DNA of 64,000 nucleotides. Source: Phycisphaeraceae bacterium (GTDB lineage: Bacteria; Planctomycetota; Phycisphaerae; Phycisphaerales; SM1A02). The stretch covers positions 2,733,205-2,797,204 of the forward strand of contig CP054178.1 in assembly GCA_015709595.1 (NCBI GenBank). The letters run 5' to 3'. The translations under genes were made by a program, and so were the position numbers. Shown in pieces: positions 55,179-64,000 of the stretch. The first letter of the stretch is position 1; every line of letters begins with the position of its first letter. Below the pieces are notes generated by a model. That model was given only the letters and a program-made list of their open reading frames with translations. It made no database searches and was not told the origin of the DNA.

Positions 55179-56270
55179 TCATCTCCCCGCCATGGCGCGC
55201 GGGCGGACCATGCCCAGGACGATCAGCCGCTCTGCGATCTGCACTGCGTTGAGCGCTGCGCCCTTGCGGAGCTGGTCGCCGCAGACGAAAAGGTCCAGCC
55301 CCATGCCGGGGTCCTGACTCGGGTCAGCGCGGATGCGGCCCACGAGGACATTGTTCTGGCCGCTGGCGTGAATGGGTTCGGGAAAGCGGTTGTTCGCACG
55401 GTCATCAACCAGCGTGACGCCGGGGGCGTTCTGAAGAATCTCGCGGGCCTGATCTTCGGAAAGCGGCTTCTCGAAGGTGATGTTGATGGACTCGCTGTGG
55501 GCGCGCAGCACGGGCACGCGGATGCAGGTGGCGGTGATGCGCACGCGGTCATCACGCCAGATCTTGCGCGTCTCGTGAAGCATCTTCAGTTCCTCTTCGT
55601 TGCAGCCGTTGGGGTGCATCCTGGAGTTGTGGCTGAAGAGGTTGAAGAGGTACTGGCGGCCGAAGATGGGGGCAACGAGTGGGCGGCCGGCGGCCCAGTC
55701 GCGGGCCTGCTGCTCCAATTCGGCCATGGCGGCGGCGCCAGCCCCGCTGGCGGCCTGGTAGGTGCTGATGACCATGCGCTTCACGCCCGCCGCGCGGTGC
55801 AGGGGGGTGGCGGCCATCAGGGCGATGATTGTGGAGCAGTTGGGGTTGGCGATGAGCGTGGGGCGGCTGATGCGGACCAGTTCATCGCCATTGATCTCGG
55901 GCACGATGAGGGGCGTGTGCGGGTCCATGCGGAACGCGCTGGAGTTGTCGACGACGAAGCAGCCCTCGGCCACGGCGCGCGGTCCCCACTCGATCGAGAT
56001 CGACTTGCCCGCCGAGAAGATGGCCAGGTCGATGCCCTCGAAGCAGCCGGGCGCGAGGGTTTCGACTTCGATCTCGCCGCCCATGTAGGCGAGGCGCTTG
56101 CCGGCGGAGCGCGGCGAGGCGAACAGCCGCAAATGCGAGCGTGGGTGGCCGCGCTCGGCGAGGATGGAGAGCGTCTCGACGCCGACCGCGCCGGTGGCGC
56201 CGACGATGGCGAGGGTGGGGGGGTTGGGAGAGGTGTTGGACGATGTGGACATGGCGGGGGTGGTCGTCAT
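55179..56270 (-). CDS. asd: Aspartate-semialdehyde dehydrogenase
   Basis: A 363-residue enzyme making aspartate-4-semialdehyde for lysine, threonine, methionine and diaminopimelate. PTLAIVGATGAVGVETLSIL is the NADP fold, NPNCSTIIAL near residue 155 holds the catalytic Cys, and TYQAASGAGAAAM with SHNSRMHPNG is typical of the Gram-positive/planctomycete-type enzyme. The start is uncertain: ATGs six codons apart (56270 and 56252) both lack a Shine-Dalgarno and the long lead before them is low-complexity. Same strand as lpd. Confidence 0.93.
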   Translation of the reverse strand: MTTTPAMSTSSNTSPNPPTLAIVGATGAVGVETLSILAERGHPRSHLRLFASPRSAGKRLAYMGGEIEVETLAPGCFEGIDLAIFSAGKSISIEWGPRAVAEGCFVVDNSSAFRMDPHTPLIVPEINGDELVRISRPTLIANPNCSTIIALMAATPLHRAAGVKRMVISTYQAASGAGAAAMAELEQQARDWAAGRPLVAPIFGRQYLFNLFSHNSRMHPNGCNEEELKMLHETRKIWRDDRVRITATCIRVPVLRAHSESINITFEKPLSEDQAREILQNAPGVTLVDDRANNRFPEPIHASGQNNVLVGRIRADPSQDPGMGLDLFVCGDQLRKGAALNAVQIAERLIVLGMVRPRAMAGR

Positions 56271-56343
56271 TCTGCAAGGTGGAGAGGCGTGCGGCGTCCG
56301 GCGCGGTGGATCGCGTCGATGGTAGTCCACGAGGGGCGTGGTG

Positions 56344-57990
56344 TCAGACCTGCAGCACGCCGGTGCGGAACTCGCCTTCGATGGGGAAGGTGGCGCACAC
56401 CCGCAGGGCGGTGATGAGTTCATCTCGCGTGTGCTCGGGCTCGATGAGTCGATCGACCCACCCGCGGGCCGCGCCGTAGCGGATGTCCTGCTGTTCGTTG
56501 TACGAGGCCTTGATGGCGTCCAGCAGCTGCTTCTGCTCCTCGGGGCTGACCTTGTGCCCCTGCCGCTCCTCGGCGGCGATGCGCACCTGCAGCAGGGTGT
56601 TGGCGGCCTGGGCCGCGCCCATCACGCTGCACTTCGATCCGGGCCAGGCGAGTGAGAGAAGCGGGTCGAAGGCGCGGCCGCACATGGCGTAGTTGCCCGC
56701 GCCGTAGGAGCCGCCCACGATGAGGGCGATCTTGGGCACGATGCAGTTGCTCATGGCGTTGACCATCTTGGCGCCGGAGCGGATGATGCCCGCCTGCTCG
56801 GAATCGCGCCCCACCATGAAGCCGGTGGTGTCGTGGATGAAGAGAATCGGCAGGCGCTTCTGGTTGCAGTCCATGATGAAGCGCGCCGCCTTGTCGGCCG
56901 AGTCGTCATAGATGACGGCGGGCATGTTCATCGACTTGCTGGGGCCAGCCTTGCCCCCGGGCATCTTGCGCTCGGTCAGCTTCCGCTGGTTGGCGACGAT
57001 GCCGCACGGCCAGCCGCCGATGCGGGCGTAGGCGCAGATGAGCGAGCGGCCGTACTCCTGCTTGTACTCGTTGAAGGACTCATCATCGACGATGCAGCCC
57101 AGCAGTTCGACCATGTCGTACTGCTGCGTGGATTCGGTGCGGAAGATGTCGTAGACCTCCTCGGGCCTGCGGCGGGAGGCGACCGCAGGGAAGGGCGGCT
57201 CGGTCATGGTGGGCGTCTTCATGTCCGCCAGCACGATGGAGCGCAGCCGCTTGAGGCAGGATTCATCATCCTTCTCGCGGAAGTCGATGGTGCCGGAGAT
57301 TTCGGCGTGCATGGCCGCGCCGCCCAGGTCCTCGCTGGTCACATCCTGGCCGATCGCGGCCTTCACCAGCGCCGGGCCGGCGAGATACAGCCCGGAGCCC
57401 TCGGTCATCAGCAGCGTGTCGCACAGGACGGGCAGGTAGCCGCCCCCCGCCACGCAGTTGCCCATGATGGCGGCGAACTGGGGAATGCCCTTGGCGGAGA
57501 TGACGGCATTGTTGCGGAAGATGCGGCCGAAGTCGTCAGTGTCGGGGAAGACATCTTCCTGCAGGGGCAGAAAGACGCCGGCGGAATCGACGAGGTAGAT
57601 GAGCGGCAGTCGGGCGCGCTCGGCGATCATCTGGGCGCGGATGATCTTCTTGCACGTCATGGGAAAGAACGCGCCGGCCTTCACGGTGGCGTCGTTGGCG
57701 ATGACCATGCACAGACGCCCGCCCACGGGGGCGATGGCGGTGACCACGCCGGCGGCGGGCGCGCCGCCGTACTCGGTGTACATGTTCCACGCGGCGAGCA
57801 GGCCGCACTCGAAGATCGAGCCGCCCTTGTCCACCAGACGGTCGAGCCGCTCGCGGGCGGTGAGACGGCCGAGTTTGTGCTGGCGCTCGGCGCCGCGCTG
57901 GCCGCCGCCCTGCGCGATCTGGGCGGCGAGGGCGCGGTACGCATCCGTGGCGGAGCGAAGCGGAGACGGTGCGGCGGTGGCGGTGGTCAT
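56344..57990 (-). CDS. Acyl-CoA carboxylase carboxyltransferase subunit
   Basis: A 548-residue crotonase-fold subunit that moves CO2 from biotin to an acyl-CoA. Two halves are visible: GKLTARER-like LGRLTARERLDRLVD at the N-terminus, AGVFLPLQEDVFPD and GNCVAGGGYLPVLCDTLLMT near residue 185, and later GFMVGRDSEQAGIIRSGAKM and GGSYGAGNYAMCGRAF. The pattern resembles methylcrotonoyl-CoA/propionyl-CoA types (MccB, PccB); the substrate is unproven. No biotin carboxylase or BCCP gene is next to it. The last base of the stop leaves 3 bp to the PIN gene upstream. Confidence 0.88.
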   Translation of the reverse strand: MTTATAAPSPLRSATDAYRALAAQIAQGGGQRGAERQHKLGRLTARERLDRLVDKGGSIFECGLLAAWNMYTEYGGAPAAGVVTAIAPVGGRLCMVIANDATVKAGAFFPMTCKKIIRAQMIAERARLPLIYLVDSAGVFLPLQEDVFPDTDDFGRIFRNNAVISAKGIPQFAAIMGNCVAGGGYLPVLCDTLLMTEGSGLYLAGPALVKAAIGQDVTSEDLGGAAMHAEISGTIDFREKDDESCLKRLRSIVLADMKTPTMTEPPFPAVASRRRPEEVYDIFRTESTQQYDMVELLGCIVDDESFNEYKQEYGRSLICAYARIGGWPCGIVANQRKLTERKMPGGKAGPSKSMNMPAVIYDDSADKAARFIMDCNQKRLPILFIHDTTGFMVGRDSEQAGIIRSGAKMVNAMSNCIVPKIALIVGGSYGAGNYAMCGRAFDPLLSLAWPGSKCSVMGAAQAANTLLQVRIAAEERQGHKVSPEEQKQLLDAIKASYNEQQDIRYGAARGWVDRLIEPEHTRDELITALRVCATFPIEGEFRTGVLQV

Positions 57991-57992
57991 GG

Positions 57993-58400
57993 TTATTCGC
58001 GAAATGGATTGATGATTCGCAAGCCATCAATAGTGGGAGTGCCGCCAAGATCCTCGGTCAGCAACGATTCCACGCCATGGTCAAGACAGTTGGCCACGAT
58101 CATTGCATCCCAGAACGACAAACTGAAACGACGGGTGAGATCCATTGCTCTGTCCAGTGCAGACCACCTCGGTTGGAGGCATGCCCAGATGGATCGCAGG
58201 CCCACGAGCGTTTCTTCCGCTTTCGCAAGACTGAACCCGAACGGCTCCAGCTTCCGTGCTGCCGCGAGGTACTCGCAAGCGACCTGCCACAACAAGACAC
58301 CTTCTGACAGGGTGCGCACGCACTCCAAAGCACGCTGCTGTTTCCGGAGATCTCGTGGATCATGAGCGTAGAGAAGCACGTTGGTATCAACGGCGTTCAT
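57993..58400 (-). CDS. PIN-domain ribonuclease toxin (VapC-like)
   Basis: A 135-residue PIN domain. The acidic site is visible: Asp in MNAVDTNVLLYAHDP, Glu in VACEYLAAARK near residue 44 and Asp in FWDAMIVANCLDHG near residue 97. Such toxins cut tRNA or mRNA when their antitoxin is lost. It overlaps the upstream small gene by 14 nt, which fits a toxin-antitoxin pair. Base composition is less GC-rich than in its neighbours, a sign of transfer. Only 3 bp separate its stop from the carboxylase gene start. Confidence 0.85.
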   Translation of the reverse strand: MNAVDTNVLLYAHDPRDLRKQQRALECVRTLSEGVLLWQVACEYLAAARKLEPFGFSLAKAEETLVGLRSIWACLQPRWSALDRAMDLTRRFSLSFWDAMIVANCLDHGVESLLTEDLGGTPTIDGLRIINPFRE

Positions 58401-58626
58401 GCAGATCCTCGCGCTTCAGTTGGGGCGCTCCGGCGGGAATGGGGTTCGATTGGATGCTTGCGAGAACTCGACCAATCGACGCCTGCGTATGCACACGCGT
58501 GTCGGCCCCCTCCGTTTCGAGCAGACTTCGGACCTCGAGATCGACCTGTGAATCCTCGGGAAAGACACAGCGGTCCTGGGGCACAAAAACGCCGCGTCGA
58601 AAGATGGCTCGGATTCGTTGGATCAT
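58387..58626 (-). CDS. DUF104/AF2212-like antitoxin
   Basis: A 79-residue protein. The N-terminus IQRIRAIFRRGVFVPQDR and PEDSQVDLEVRS match the AF2212-like (DUF104) antitoxin fold, a small beta-barrel found upstream of PIN toxins. The C-terminal part is the likely toxin-binding segment. GAGGCAGCC precedes the ATG. The overlap with the toxin suggests tight coupling. The pair lies between the carboxylase gene and pilT. Confidence 0.75.
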   Translation of the reverse strand: MIQRIRAIFRRGVFVPQDRCVFPEDSQVDLEVRSLLETEGADTRVHTQASIGRVLASIQSNPIPAGAPQLKREDLHERR

Positions 58627-58791
58627 GGCTGCCTCGTGTCGATTCTATCCGGCTCCGGTTGACTGCCGGAGGCGTGAGTCCCCTATCACGTGATTCGTCG
58701 AACTTTCCCCTTGACATCCCACCCCCGATCGCTGACGCTACAGCATCCTTGGGCAGGGGAGTGCCGTCGTGAACTCCGGAAAGGGGGCGAC

Positions 58792-59904
58792 ATGCTCGGC
58801 GCGTTGACCATTCAGCGGCTGCTTCTGAAGATGCGGGAGGTGGAGGCCTCGGACCTGCATATCAAGGTCCACGCCCCACCGGTGCTGCGCATCGGCGGGC
58901 ACCTGCACGCGGTGGATGCTCCGGCGCTGGACGCCAACGACACCCAGCAGCTGCTGGACAAGATTATTCCCGATCACCTGCGCGACGCCCTGCGGGACAA
59001 GGGCGGCATCGACTTCGCCCACCATGAGGGTGAGGGCGCCCGGTTCCGCTGCAGCGTCTTCCACGCCGGGAACGGATTGCACGCCGCCATCCGGCGCGTG
59101 AACCCGAAGATCCCATCCTTCGAGCAGCTTCACCTGCCCCCGATCTATCACAAGGTCGCCGACACCACTCACGAGGGACTGATCGTCATCTGCGGCGTCA
59201 CGGGATGCGGCAAGTCCACCACGCTGGCGGCGATGATCGACCATATCAACGAGACCCGCTCGGAAAACATCATCACCATCGAAGACCCCGTCGAGTACGC
59301 CTTTCAGCGCAAGAAGTCGTACATCAGCCAGCGCGAGGTGGGGCTGGACGTGCCGGACTTCCCCACCGCGCTGCGCGCCGCGGTGCGGCAGGATCCTGAC
59401 GTCATCATGATCGGTGAACTGCGCGACCGCGTCACCATGCTGGCGGGCATTCAGGCGGCGGAAACGGGGCACCTGGTCTTCTGCACGCTGCACACCGCGG
59501 ACACCATGCAGTCCTTCGCCCGAATCCTCGAGTTCTTTCCACAGAATGAACACGGGTTCCTCCGCTCATCCCTCGCGGCCGGCCTGCGCGCGGTCATGGC
59601 CCAGCGGCTGGTGCCCTCGGTGAAGAAAGGCGCGCCGCGCGTGCCGGCCACCGAGGTGCTGCTCAATACGCCCATCACGTCCGACCGCATCCGCGACGGG
59701 CGGGATGAAGACCTGCCGGCCATCATCCACGGCTCGGAAGGTGAGGGCATGCACGACTTCACCTCGTCGCTGGCGGACCTGGTGAAGAAGGATTGGGTGG
59801 ACCTGCGCACCGCGGAGATCTACGCCCCCAACCGCGACGCCCTGCGCAGCAAGGTGCGCGGCATCGAGATGCAGGCGGAGCGCCTCATCTCGCGCGTGCG
59901 GTAG
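58792..59904 (+). CDS. pilT: Type IV pilus retraction ATPase PilT/PilU family
   Basis: A 370-residue hexameric ATPase. The N-terminal PAS-like domain (LLLKMREVEASDLHIKVHAP) is followed by Walker A GVTGCGKSTTLA near residue 133, the Asp box TIEDPVEYAF, ISQREVGLD and Walker B PDVIMIGELRD, where the family usually has GEMRD. His box FCTLHTAD is present. It depolymerises pili for twitching or DNA uptake. No other pil gene lies beside it. The ATG has GGGGG 5 nt upstream. A TTGACA at 58711 has no matching -10. Confidence 0.93.
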   Translation: MLGALTIQRLLLKMREVEASDLHIKVHAPPVLRIGGHLHAVDAPALDANDTQQLLDKIIPDHLRDALRDKGGIDFAHHEGEGARFRCSVFHAGNGLHAAIRRVNPKIPSFEQLHLPPIYHKVADTTHEGLIVICGVTGCGKSTTLAAMIDHINETRSENIITIEDPVEYAFQRKKSYISQREVGLDVPDFPTALRAAVRQDPDVIMIGELRDRVTMLAGIQAAETGHLVFCTLHTADTMQSFARILEFFPQNEHGFLRSSLAAGLRAVMAQRLVPSVKKGAPRVPATEVLLNTPITSDRIRDGRDEDLPAIIHGSEGEGMHDFTSSLADLVKKDWVDLRTAEIYAPNRDALRSKVRGIEMQAERLISRVR

Positions 59905-59943
59905 AGACCCGCGCCGCGCGGTCGCGATGTCGTCGCGTCGCCG

Positions 59944-59949
59944 TAGAAT
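59944..59949 (+). promoter_or_regulatory. Candidate -10 box (TAGAAT) of a leaderless transcript
   Basis: TAGAAT ends 6 nt before the MBL gene's ATG with no Shine-Dalgarno between; the spacing is the same as at paaB and the small cysteine protein. Confidence 0.45.
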
Positions 59950-59955
59950 CGGCGG

Positions 59956-60882
59956 ATGTCGCGCCTGCACACCATCGACCTTCGCTTCCGGGGCATTCCC
60001 GAGGCGGTGGCTTCATACATTATCGAGACGAAGGCCGGTCCGGTGGTCCTCGAGACGGGACCGGAAAGCACGTTCCCCGCGCTGGAGTCGGGACTGGCTG
60101 GACTTGGCTATACCCCTCGTGATGTGCGGCATGTGCTCGTCACGCACATTCACCTTGACCATGCCGGAGCCGCCTGGCGCCTGGCCCGCGAGGGAGCGGT
60201 CATCCACGTGCATGAGTTCGGCGCGAAGCACCTGATCGACCCGTCGCGTCTCCTCGACAGCGCGCGGCGAATCTACCGTGAGCGAATGGAGCCGTTGTGG
60301 GGTCGCGTCGAGCCCATCGACGCCGCCCGCGTGAACCCATTGGCGGACGGTGATCGGCTTGACCTCGACGGGTTGGCGATCGATGTGCTCGAAACGCCGG
60401 GACATGCGCGTCATCATCACGCGTTCGTCGTGACGAACGATGCTCGTCGAGCCGTCTTCACCGGCGACGCGGCAGCGTGCTTCATTCGCAGTGCGCCGAC
60501 ATACATCTCACTGCCGACCCCGCCGCCGGAGTTCGATCGTGACGCCTGGCTGACAACACTGGGTCGCTTGCAGGCCTTGGGCGCCGATCGGCTTTATCCG
60601 ACGCACTTCGGCGAAGTGGCCGACCCGTCCGGGCATCTCGATCGGGTTCGACACGCGATCGTCGAACACGTCGAGCGGGTTCGCACGCTGCGGACGGCTG
60701 GCCTGGACCGGGCCGCGATGCTCGTTCGCTACCAGGACTGGATGATCGAGGAGTCGCGGCGAGCAGGCGTGCCCGACCGACTGGGCGAGTTCTACGTGAA
60801 GAGTTCACTCGCGGACATGAACCTGACAGGCATTCTTCGCTGGATGGATCAGCGGGAATCGCCCACACCCACCCGGACCTGA
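59956..60882 (+). CDS. Metallo-beta-lactamase-fold hydrolase
   Basis: A 308-residue enzyme. The metal motif THIHLDHAG near residue 60 gives the HxHxDH ligands; ETPGHARHHH near residue 152 and the Asp in AVFTGDAAACF near residue 172 complete the binuclear site, with a last His in LYPTHFGE near residue 216. It resembles the glyoxalase II/quinolone-signal-type and other MBL hydrolases. The C-terminal 90 residues are helical. The substrate is unknown. It lies between pilT and nth on the same strand. Confidence 0.88.
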   Translation: MSRLHTIDLRFRGIPEAVASYIIETKAGPVVLETGPESTFPALESGLAGLGYTPRDVRHVLVTHIHLDHAGAAWRLAREGAVIHVHEFGAKHLIDPSRLLDSARRIYRERMEPLWGRVEPIDAARVNPLADGDRLDLDGLAIDVLETPGHARHHHAFVVTNDARRAVFTGDAAACFIRSAPTYISLPTPPPEFDRDAWLTTLGRLQALGADRLYPTHFGEVADPSGHLDRVRHAIVEHVERVRTLRTAGLDRAAMLVRYQDWMIEESRRAGVPDRLGEFYVKSSLADMNLTGILRWMDQRESPTPTRT

Positions 60883-60936
60883 TGACCACTGGCCTTTCCG
60901 ATGGCCGCGAAGCGCTTTGCAAGGAGGTTCTCGATC

Positions 60937-61638
60937 ATGCCTGCTCGCCGCCAGACCGTTCGCAGGAATGTCCGCCGCGGGGCGGACGAACTGCCGCGCA
61001 AGACCGCGGCGCAGAAGGCCCGCGCTCGGCGGCTGTTCGAGGCGCTTCGGCAGCGCTACCCCGAGGCGCACTGCGAACTCACCTACTCGAATCCTCACGA
61101 GCTGCTCATCGCCACCATCCTCTCCGCCCAGAGCACCGACGTGGGTGTGAACAAGGCGACACCGGCGCTCTTCGCTCGGTTCCCCACGCCGGCCGACTAC
61201 GCGCGGGCCACACCCGCGGACATCGAGCCCTATCTGCGCACTCTGAACTTCTGGCGCAACAAGGCCAGGGCCGTTCACGCCGCGATGACCACCATCGTGG
61301 AGCGCTTTGGCGGACGCGTGCCGAACTCGATGGGCGACCTGCTCACCCTGCGCGGCGTGGCCCGCAAGACCGCCAACGTGGTGCTGGGCAACGCCTTCGG
61401 CATCAACGAGGGGGTGGTGGTGGATACGCACGTTGCCCGACTGGCGGGTCGGATGGGTCTCTCCCGGCACACCGATCCCGCCGACATCGAGCGCGACCTG
61501 ATGGCCCTCTTCCCCCGACAGGATTGGTGCCTGCTGAGCCACCTGCTGATTTTTCACGGTCGGCGTGTGTGCAAGGCGCGGGGCGGAGGGTGCGCCGAGG
61601 ACGCCATCTGCCGCAAGTTCTGCGTCAACGCACGTTAG
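60937..61638 (+). CDS. nth: Endonuclease III with an atypical Fe-S loop
   Basis: A 233-residue DNA glycosylase/AP lyase. The helix-hairpin-helix is LRGVARKTANVVLGNAFG with the catalytic Lys, followed by VVVDTHVARLAGRMGL with the catalytic Asp. ILSAQSTDVGVNKATP near residue 70 is standard. The C-terminal Cys spacing is C-x6-C-x5-C-x3-C (CKARGGGCAEDAICRKFC), where the usual 4Fe-4S loop is C-x6-C-x2-C-x5-C. The start ATG is chosen for AAGGAGG about 10 nt upstream. It removes oxidised pyrimidines in base excision repair. Confidence 0.93.
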   Translation: MPARRQTVRRNVRRGADELPRKTAAQKARARRLFEALRQRYPEAHCELTYSNPHELLIATILSAQSTDVGVNKATPALFARFPTPADYARATPADIEPYLRTLNFWRNKARAVHAAMTTIVERFGGRVPNSMGDLLTLRGVARKTANVVLGNAFGINEGVVVDTHVARLAGRMGLSRHTDPADIERDLMALFPRQDWCLLSHLLIFHGRRVCKARGGGCAEDAICRKFCVNAR

Positions 61639-61781
61639 ACGTCGGCGGGTACCCGTCCGAGGCGCCGAGCCGAACCCGGCGGTCCGTCCAGCCGTATGCG
61701 GGGAAGGGGGCGGCGAAAGGTGTCGTGATCCGACTGGTTGCCCGAATCGTGGGCGCGGATATGATCGGTTCACCAAGCCGG

Positions 61782-61867
61782 GCGGATGTGGCGAAATTGG
61801 CAGACGCGCCAGATTCAGGTTCTGGTGGGAGTAAAATCCCTTGGAGGTTCAAGTCCTCTCATCCGCA
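61782..61867 (+). tRNA. tRNA-Leu (anticodon CAG)
   Basis: An 86-nt class II tRNA: acceptor GCGGATG/CATCCGC plus A, anticodon loop TTCAGGT in stem CCAGA/TCTGG, long variable arm GGGAGTAAAATCCC and T arm AGGTTCAAGTCCT. Reads CUG. CCA is not encoded. Confidence 0.95.
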
Positions 61868-61885
61868 TTCGTCAAGCCGATGTCT

Positions 61886-61917
61886 CCCGCCCCGCTCGTC
61901 GGGGCGGGCGTGCTTTT
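61886..61917 (+). terminator. Intrinsic terminator after tRNA-Leu
   Basis: A 9-bp stem CCCGCCCCG/CGGGGCGGG with a 5-nt loop is followed by CGTGCTTTT, 18 nt after the tRNA. The remaining 200 bp up to the peptidase gene hold no gene; they include a CATCCACGTGCATCCACG repeat-like string near 62060. Confidence 0.75.
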
Positions 61918-62119
61918 GGGGGGCGACGACTGGGGGTCTCCGGTGTGCTCCGGGAGTCCATCAGGTCACTCACTTCAACGGGTGCTTGACCGGGAACACG
62001 TCAATCAGTGTCGGACGATGGTGATGATCCGCTGAGCGTGGAACGCTTGACCGGGCTGTCCATCCACGTGCATCCACGTTCGTCAGCGCGTGACCTGCTG
62101 GCTCGTTCCGCGAGGAAAC

Positions 62120-64000
<1,881 letters not shown>

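Noticed and set aside
58711-58740. Sigma-70 promoter (TTGACA) before pilT
   Set aside because: No -10-like hexamer at 16-18 nt; GACGCT is at that place.

Overview
The window is a high-GC chromosome segment, densely coding on both strands, with no insertion sequence, phage, rRNA operon or CRISPR array that I can see. It looks like a planctomycete, most likely near Phycisphaerales. The basis is a short PEP-CTERM-type protein behind a sigma-54-like promoter, an N-acetylornithine carbamoyltransferase, a fused AroD-AroE enzyme, a conserved 87-residue cysteine protein, and many small proteins with no family I recognise. This placement is inference; no marker was searched.

Layout. 1-2.6 kb: minus-strand paaB-paaC-paaD (phenylacetyl-CoA epoxidase accessory genes, paaA not adjacent, PaaB duplicated) followed by the start of a 2-oxoacid dehydrogenase E1 alpha gene. 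2.6-7.3 kb: small membrane and unknown proteins, an HNH nuclease, 3-methyladenine glycosylase I and tRNA-Lys. 7.4-9.7 kb: the rpmF-plsX-fabH operon. 9.8-15.8 kb: fused AroD-AroE, a hypothetical gene, a CHAD-Ppx/HD pair (polyphosphate or alarmone metabolism) and a DinB protein. 16-24.4 kb: a Gly-rich anchored protein, tRNA-Val, a FlgI-like lipoprotein, SMC and a WecA/TagO-type glycosyl-1-phosphate transferase. 24.4-30 kb: an O-antigen-ligase-like protein, EF-P, an acyl-CoA ligase and a TPR-SPOR lipoprotein.

30-31 kb: one-piece tmRNA. 31-40.7 kb: a CcoG/NosR-like ferredoxin, ArgF', a repeat-rich spacer, bifunctional PutA, an M32 carboxypeptidase and an alpha/beta hydrolase. 40.8-47.5 kb: GyrB, a peptidoglycan amidase, a PheT without its usual tRNA-binding module, an FchA-like protein and the small cysteine protein. 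47.7-53.7 kb: a membrane protein, NhaA, a YhiN-like flavoprotein, tRNA-Ile2, an XRE regulator and the PEP-CTERM protein. 53.7-64 kb: dihydrolipoyl dehydrogenase, Asd, an acyl-CoA carboxylase subunit, a VapBC-like pair, PilT, an MBL hydrolase, endonuclease III, tRNA-Leu and the S9 peptidase that runs off the right edge.

Most of the window is housekeeping metabolism, so the interesting signals are structural. Several genes have a TANNNT box 5-6 nt before the start codon and no Shine-Dalgarno, suggesting leaderless transcripts. Heptanucleotide repeats sit in frame inside paaB and putA. The spacer before putA holds a nested palindrome. The tmRNA tag frame does not match its expected GCA resume codon. 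I did not find one gene cluster that is clearly an undescribed system; the paaBCD variant with a doubled PaaB and the sigma-54/PEP-CTERM unit come closest.
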